Made by a program: the position numbers and the translations under genes | Shown: positions 62,999-64,000 of the stretch, piece after piece | Position numbering within the stretch: the first letter of the stretch is position 1 | Layout of the letters: each line of letters starts with the position of its first letter | Assembly (NCBI RefSeq): GCF_031921685.1 | Contig: NZ_JAPDHU010000001.1 | Span: 310,001-374,000 of the forward strand | DNA length: 64,000 nt | Source of the DNA: Terripilifer sp031921685 | GTDB taxonomy: Bacteria; Pseudomonadota; Alphaproteobacteria; Rhizobiales; Beijerinckiaceae | Reading direction: 5' to 3' | The notes under the pieces: model-generated | What the model was told of the DNA's origin: nothing | The model's database searches: none | The model's input: only the letters and a program-made list of their open reading frames with translations

Positions 62999-63324
62999 GA
63001 CCGCAACCGCCGAAAGAGTGCCATGATCTCTTCTTTATCGCCCTGCTTCAGTTCGAAGCTCGGGTTAGAGGCGATAAAGGTGAGAAGAGAGAGAGTGCGA
63101 TGATCCAGCTTCTTCGCGCGGATACATTCGTCGAAATGAATGCGGAGCAAGGCTTCGCGCCTTGTTACGTAGAAAATCTTGTTCCCTATTTTGATCGGGA
63201 CCTTCTCATTGAGAATCATGGTCAGCAGAGGCTCTAATTCCGTCGGGCGCGCGGGCCGTCCTTTCGCGTTTCCGGAATGGCCTTTCACAAATCGTCCTTG
63301 AGGGGATCGCTGGCTTGTTTGCAT
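62995..63324 (-). CDS. DUF5681-like small terminase-associated protein
   Basis: A 109-residue protein with the DUF5681 hallmark KGHSGNAKGRPA near residue 13, then a helical part with TRREALLRIHF. In alphaproteobacteria such proteins are often next to terminase-like genes and may act as small-terminase-like DNA-binding subunits. AAGGAG precedes the ATG at 63324. It overlaps the TerL-like start by four bases. Confidence 0.8.
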   Translation of the reverse strand: MQTSQRSPQGRFVKGHSGNAKGRPARPTELEPLLTMILNEKVPIKIGNKIFYVTRREALLRIHFDECIRAKKLDHRTLSLLTFIASNPSFELKQGDKEEIMALFRRLRS

Positions 63325-63511
63325 GGGTAACTCCTTGATAGATACTGGCGTCGCTATAATTTGATACAGCTTCGCCTTGTTGAAATGCCAGCGCCCCTCT
63401 CTATAGCCCATTTCTACAGGTCAGTAAATACGCCAGTATTTTATTTTAGCACATCTAGTCGCAGCGGCATCTATCCTCCTACCATAGCTTGATTTTCTAA
63501 GACCGGAACGA

Positions 63512-64000
63512 TTATTTTGGCGGTCGACCCGGCCGCTTTTCCCTCTGCAAAGGGAGCAGTTCCGCAACTCTGACTGCCAGATGGCTCAACTCAAGGACGC
63601 CGATGGCTTGCAGACGCTCGTTGGACAAGGCTAGCAGCCGCTTCATCGCATACCTCTCGCCCTGCACCACTTCCAAGCTAGGGATCCGCTCGCCGTCTCT
63701 AAACATGCCTCCAGATTTTTCTGCGGTACCAGGCGGCATGATTACGCCCGTCATCAAAAGGAACCAACGCAAATCGGCGGCTTCTTCCCCGTTTTGAAAA
63801 GTGAAACCCTTCATCCAAGCGGCAGTTTCTAGGAAATCGATGGAACGATCAAAAGCTTCATGCAAACCAGCGTCAACGATGCCTACTGCTTCAACCGCCT
63901 CCCTTTGATCGAAACCAAACCTCAAGAGTTCGCAGGCAATGACCAAGTTAAAAGCCTTGTGTGGCGTAAAGCGAACCGGATGCCCTTTCCCTTCGGGCAC
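63512..64000 (-). CDS. Unknown phage-region protein (5' end outside the window)
   Basis: At least 162 residues, starting at or beyond the right edge (a GTG is at the very edge). No recognised domain. The visible sequence is helical, opening EGKGHPVRFTPHKAFNLVIACELLRFG, which may be a helix-turn-helix, and ending in a basic REKRPGRPPK tail, an AT-hook-like motif. It is probably the gene upstream of the DUF5681-TerL-MTase set. Confidence 0.65.
   Translation of the reverse strand: MPEGKGHPVRFTPHKAFNLVIACELLRFGFDQREAVEAVGIVDAGLHEAFDRSIDFLETAAWMKGFTFQNGEEAADLRWFLLMTGVIMPPGTAEKSGGMFRDGERIPSLEVVQGERYAMKRLLALSNERLQAIGVLELSHLAVRVAELLPLQREKRPGRPPK

Noticed and set aside
1..64000. CRISPR arrays and insertion sequences
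   Set aside because: No regularly spaced direct repeats and no transposase-like protein were seen in any frame.

Overview
This window looks like chromosome of an alphaproteobacterium, most likely of the order Hyphomicrobiales (Rhizobiales). The backbone is GC-rich, there is an Omp25/Omp31-type beta-barrel porin, tripartite tricarboxylate transporter (Bug-type) binding proteins are abundant, and capsule/rhamnose genes have the rhizobial style. The genus cannot be fixed from the sequence alone; assignment rests on recognition of families, not on a search.

Layout. (1) 1-15.3 kb is a catabolic region. It holds the tail of an NMT1-type ABC binding protein. Next comes a minus-strand operon of cupin, FAD monooxygenase, SDR, FAH-family, RidA-family, Ldh-family and amidohydrolase genes with a FadR-type GntR regulator and two Bug binding proteins. 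A pirin/WrbA pair faces a divergent LysR regulator. A class II aldolase, a third Bug protein and an abutting pair of gene remnants (amidohydrolase and GST) follow. The nonamer GATATTTCA recurs in three promoter regions of this block and may be the GntR operator. (2) 15.3-22.7 kb has a carboxymuconolactone decarboxylase-like gene, tRNA-Arg(ACG) and a signalling locus. The locus comprises an RpfF-type DSF synthase convergent with an RpfC-type hybrid kinase and a REC-PAS-GGDEF-EAL regulator, so it probably links a fatty-acid signal to cyclic di-GMP. (3) 22.8-56.9 kb is a large surface-polysaccharide locus. It contains tandem-domain GT2 enzymes, SAM and FkbM methyltransferases, a 1530-residue multi-domain transferase, a PL5-like lyase, and an ABC capsule exporter (KpsM/KpsT with two PCP proteins). 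It ends with the dTDP-rhamnose operon rfbCBDA and UDP-glucose dehydrogenase. By eye it is more AT-rich than the flanks, most clearly at 32.6-34.6 kb. A porin gene lies inside it, and two copies of a small protein family lie near its two edges. (4) 56.9-58.6 kb holds an XRE regulator and a PAP2-type membrane protein. (5) 58.8-64 kb is phage-derived: a Rad52-HNH fusion, a Gp157-like protein and an XRE repressor next to a 13-bp palindrome. Beyond these lie a ParB-like/DNA-methyltransferase fusion, a terminase-like ATPase without nuclease domain, a DUF5681-like protein and an unknown gene running off the edge.

How the parts work together. The catabolic operon probably takes an aromatic acid through hydroxylation, ring cleavage and C-C hydrolysis; the substrate is unknown. 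The glycan locus makes nucleotide sugars (dTDP-rhamnose, UDP-glucuronate), assembles and methylates a chain, and exports it by the ABC-dependent route. The outer-membrane OPX partner and the KpsC/KpsS initiators are not in the window. The DSF/c-di-GMP locus sits directly beside the glycan locus and could control it, but that is inference from position only.

Start codons were chosen by hand from Shine-Dalgarno spacing; many genes here have near-frame alternatives, which are noted in the entries.
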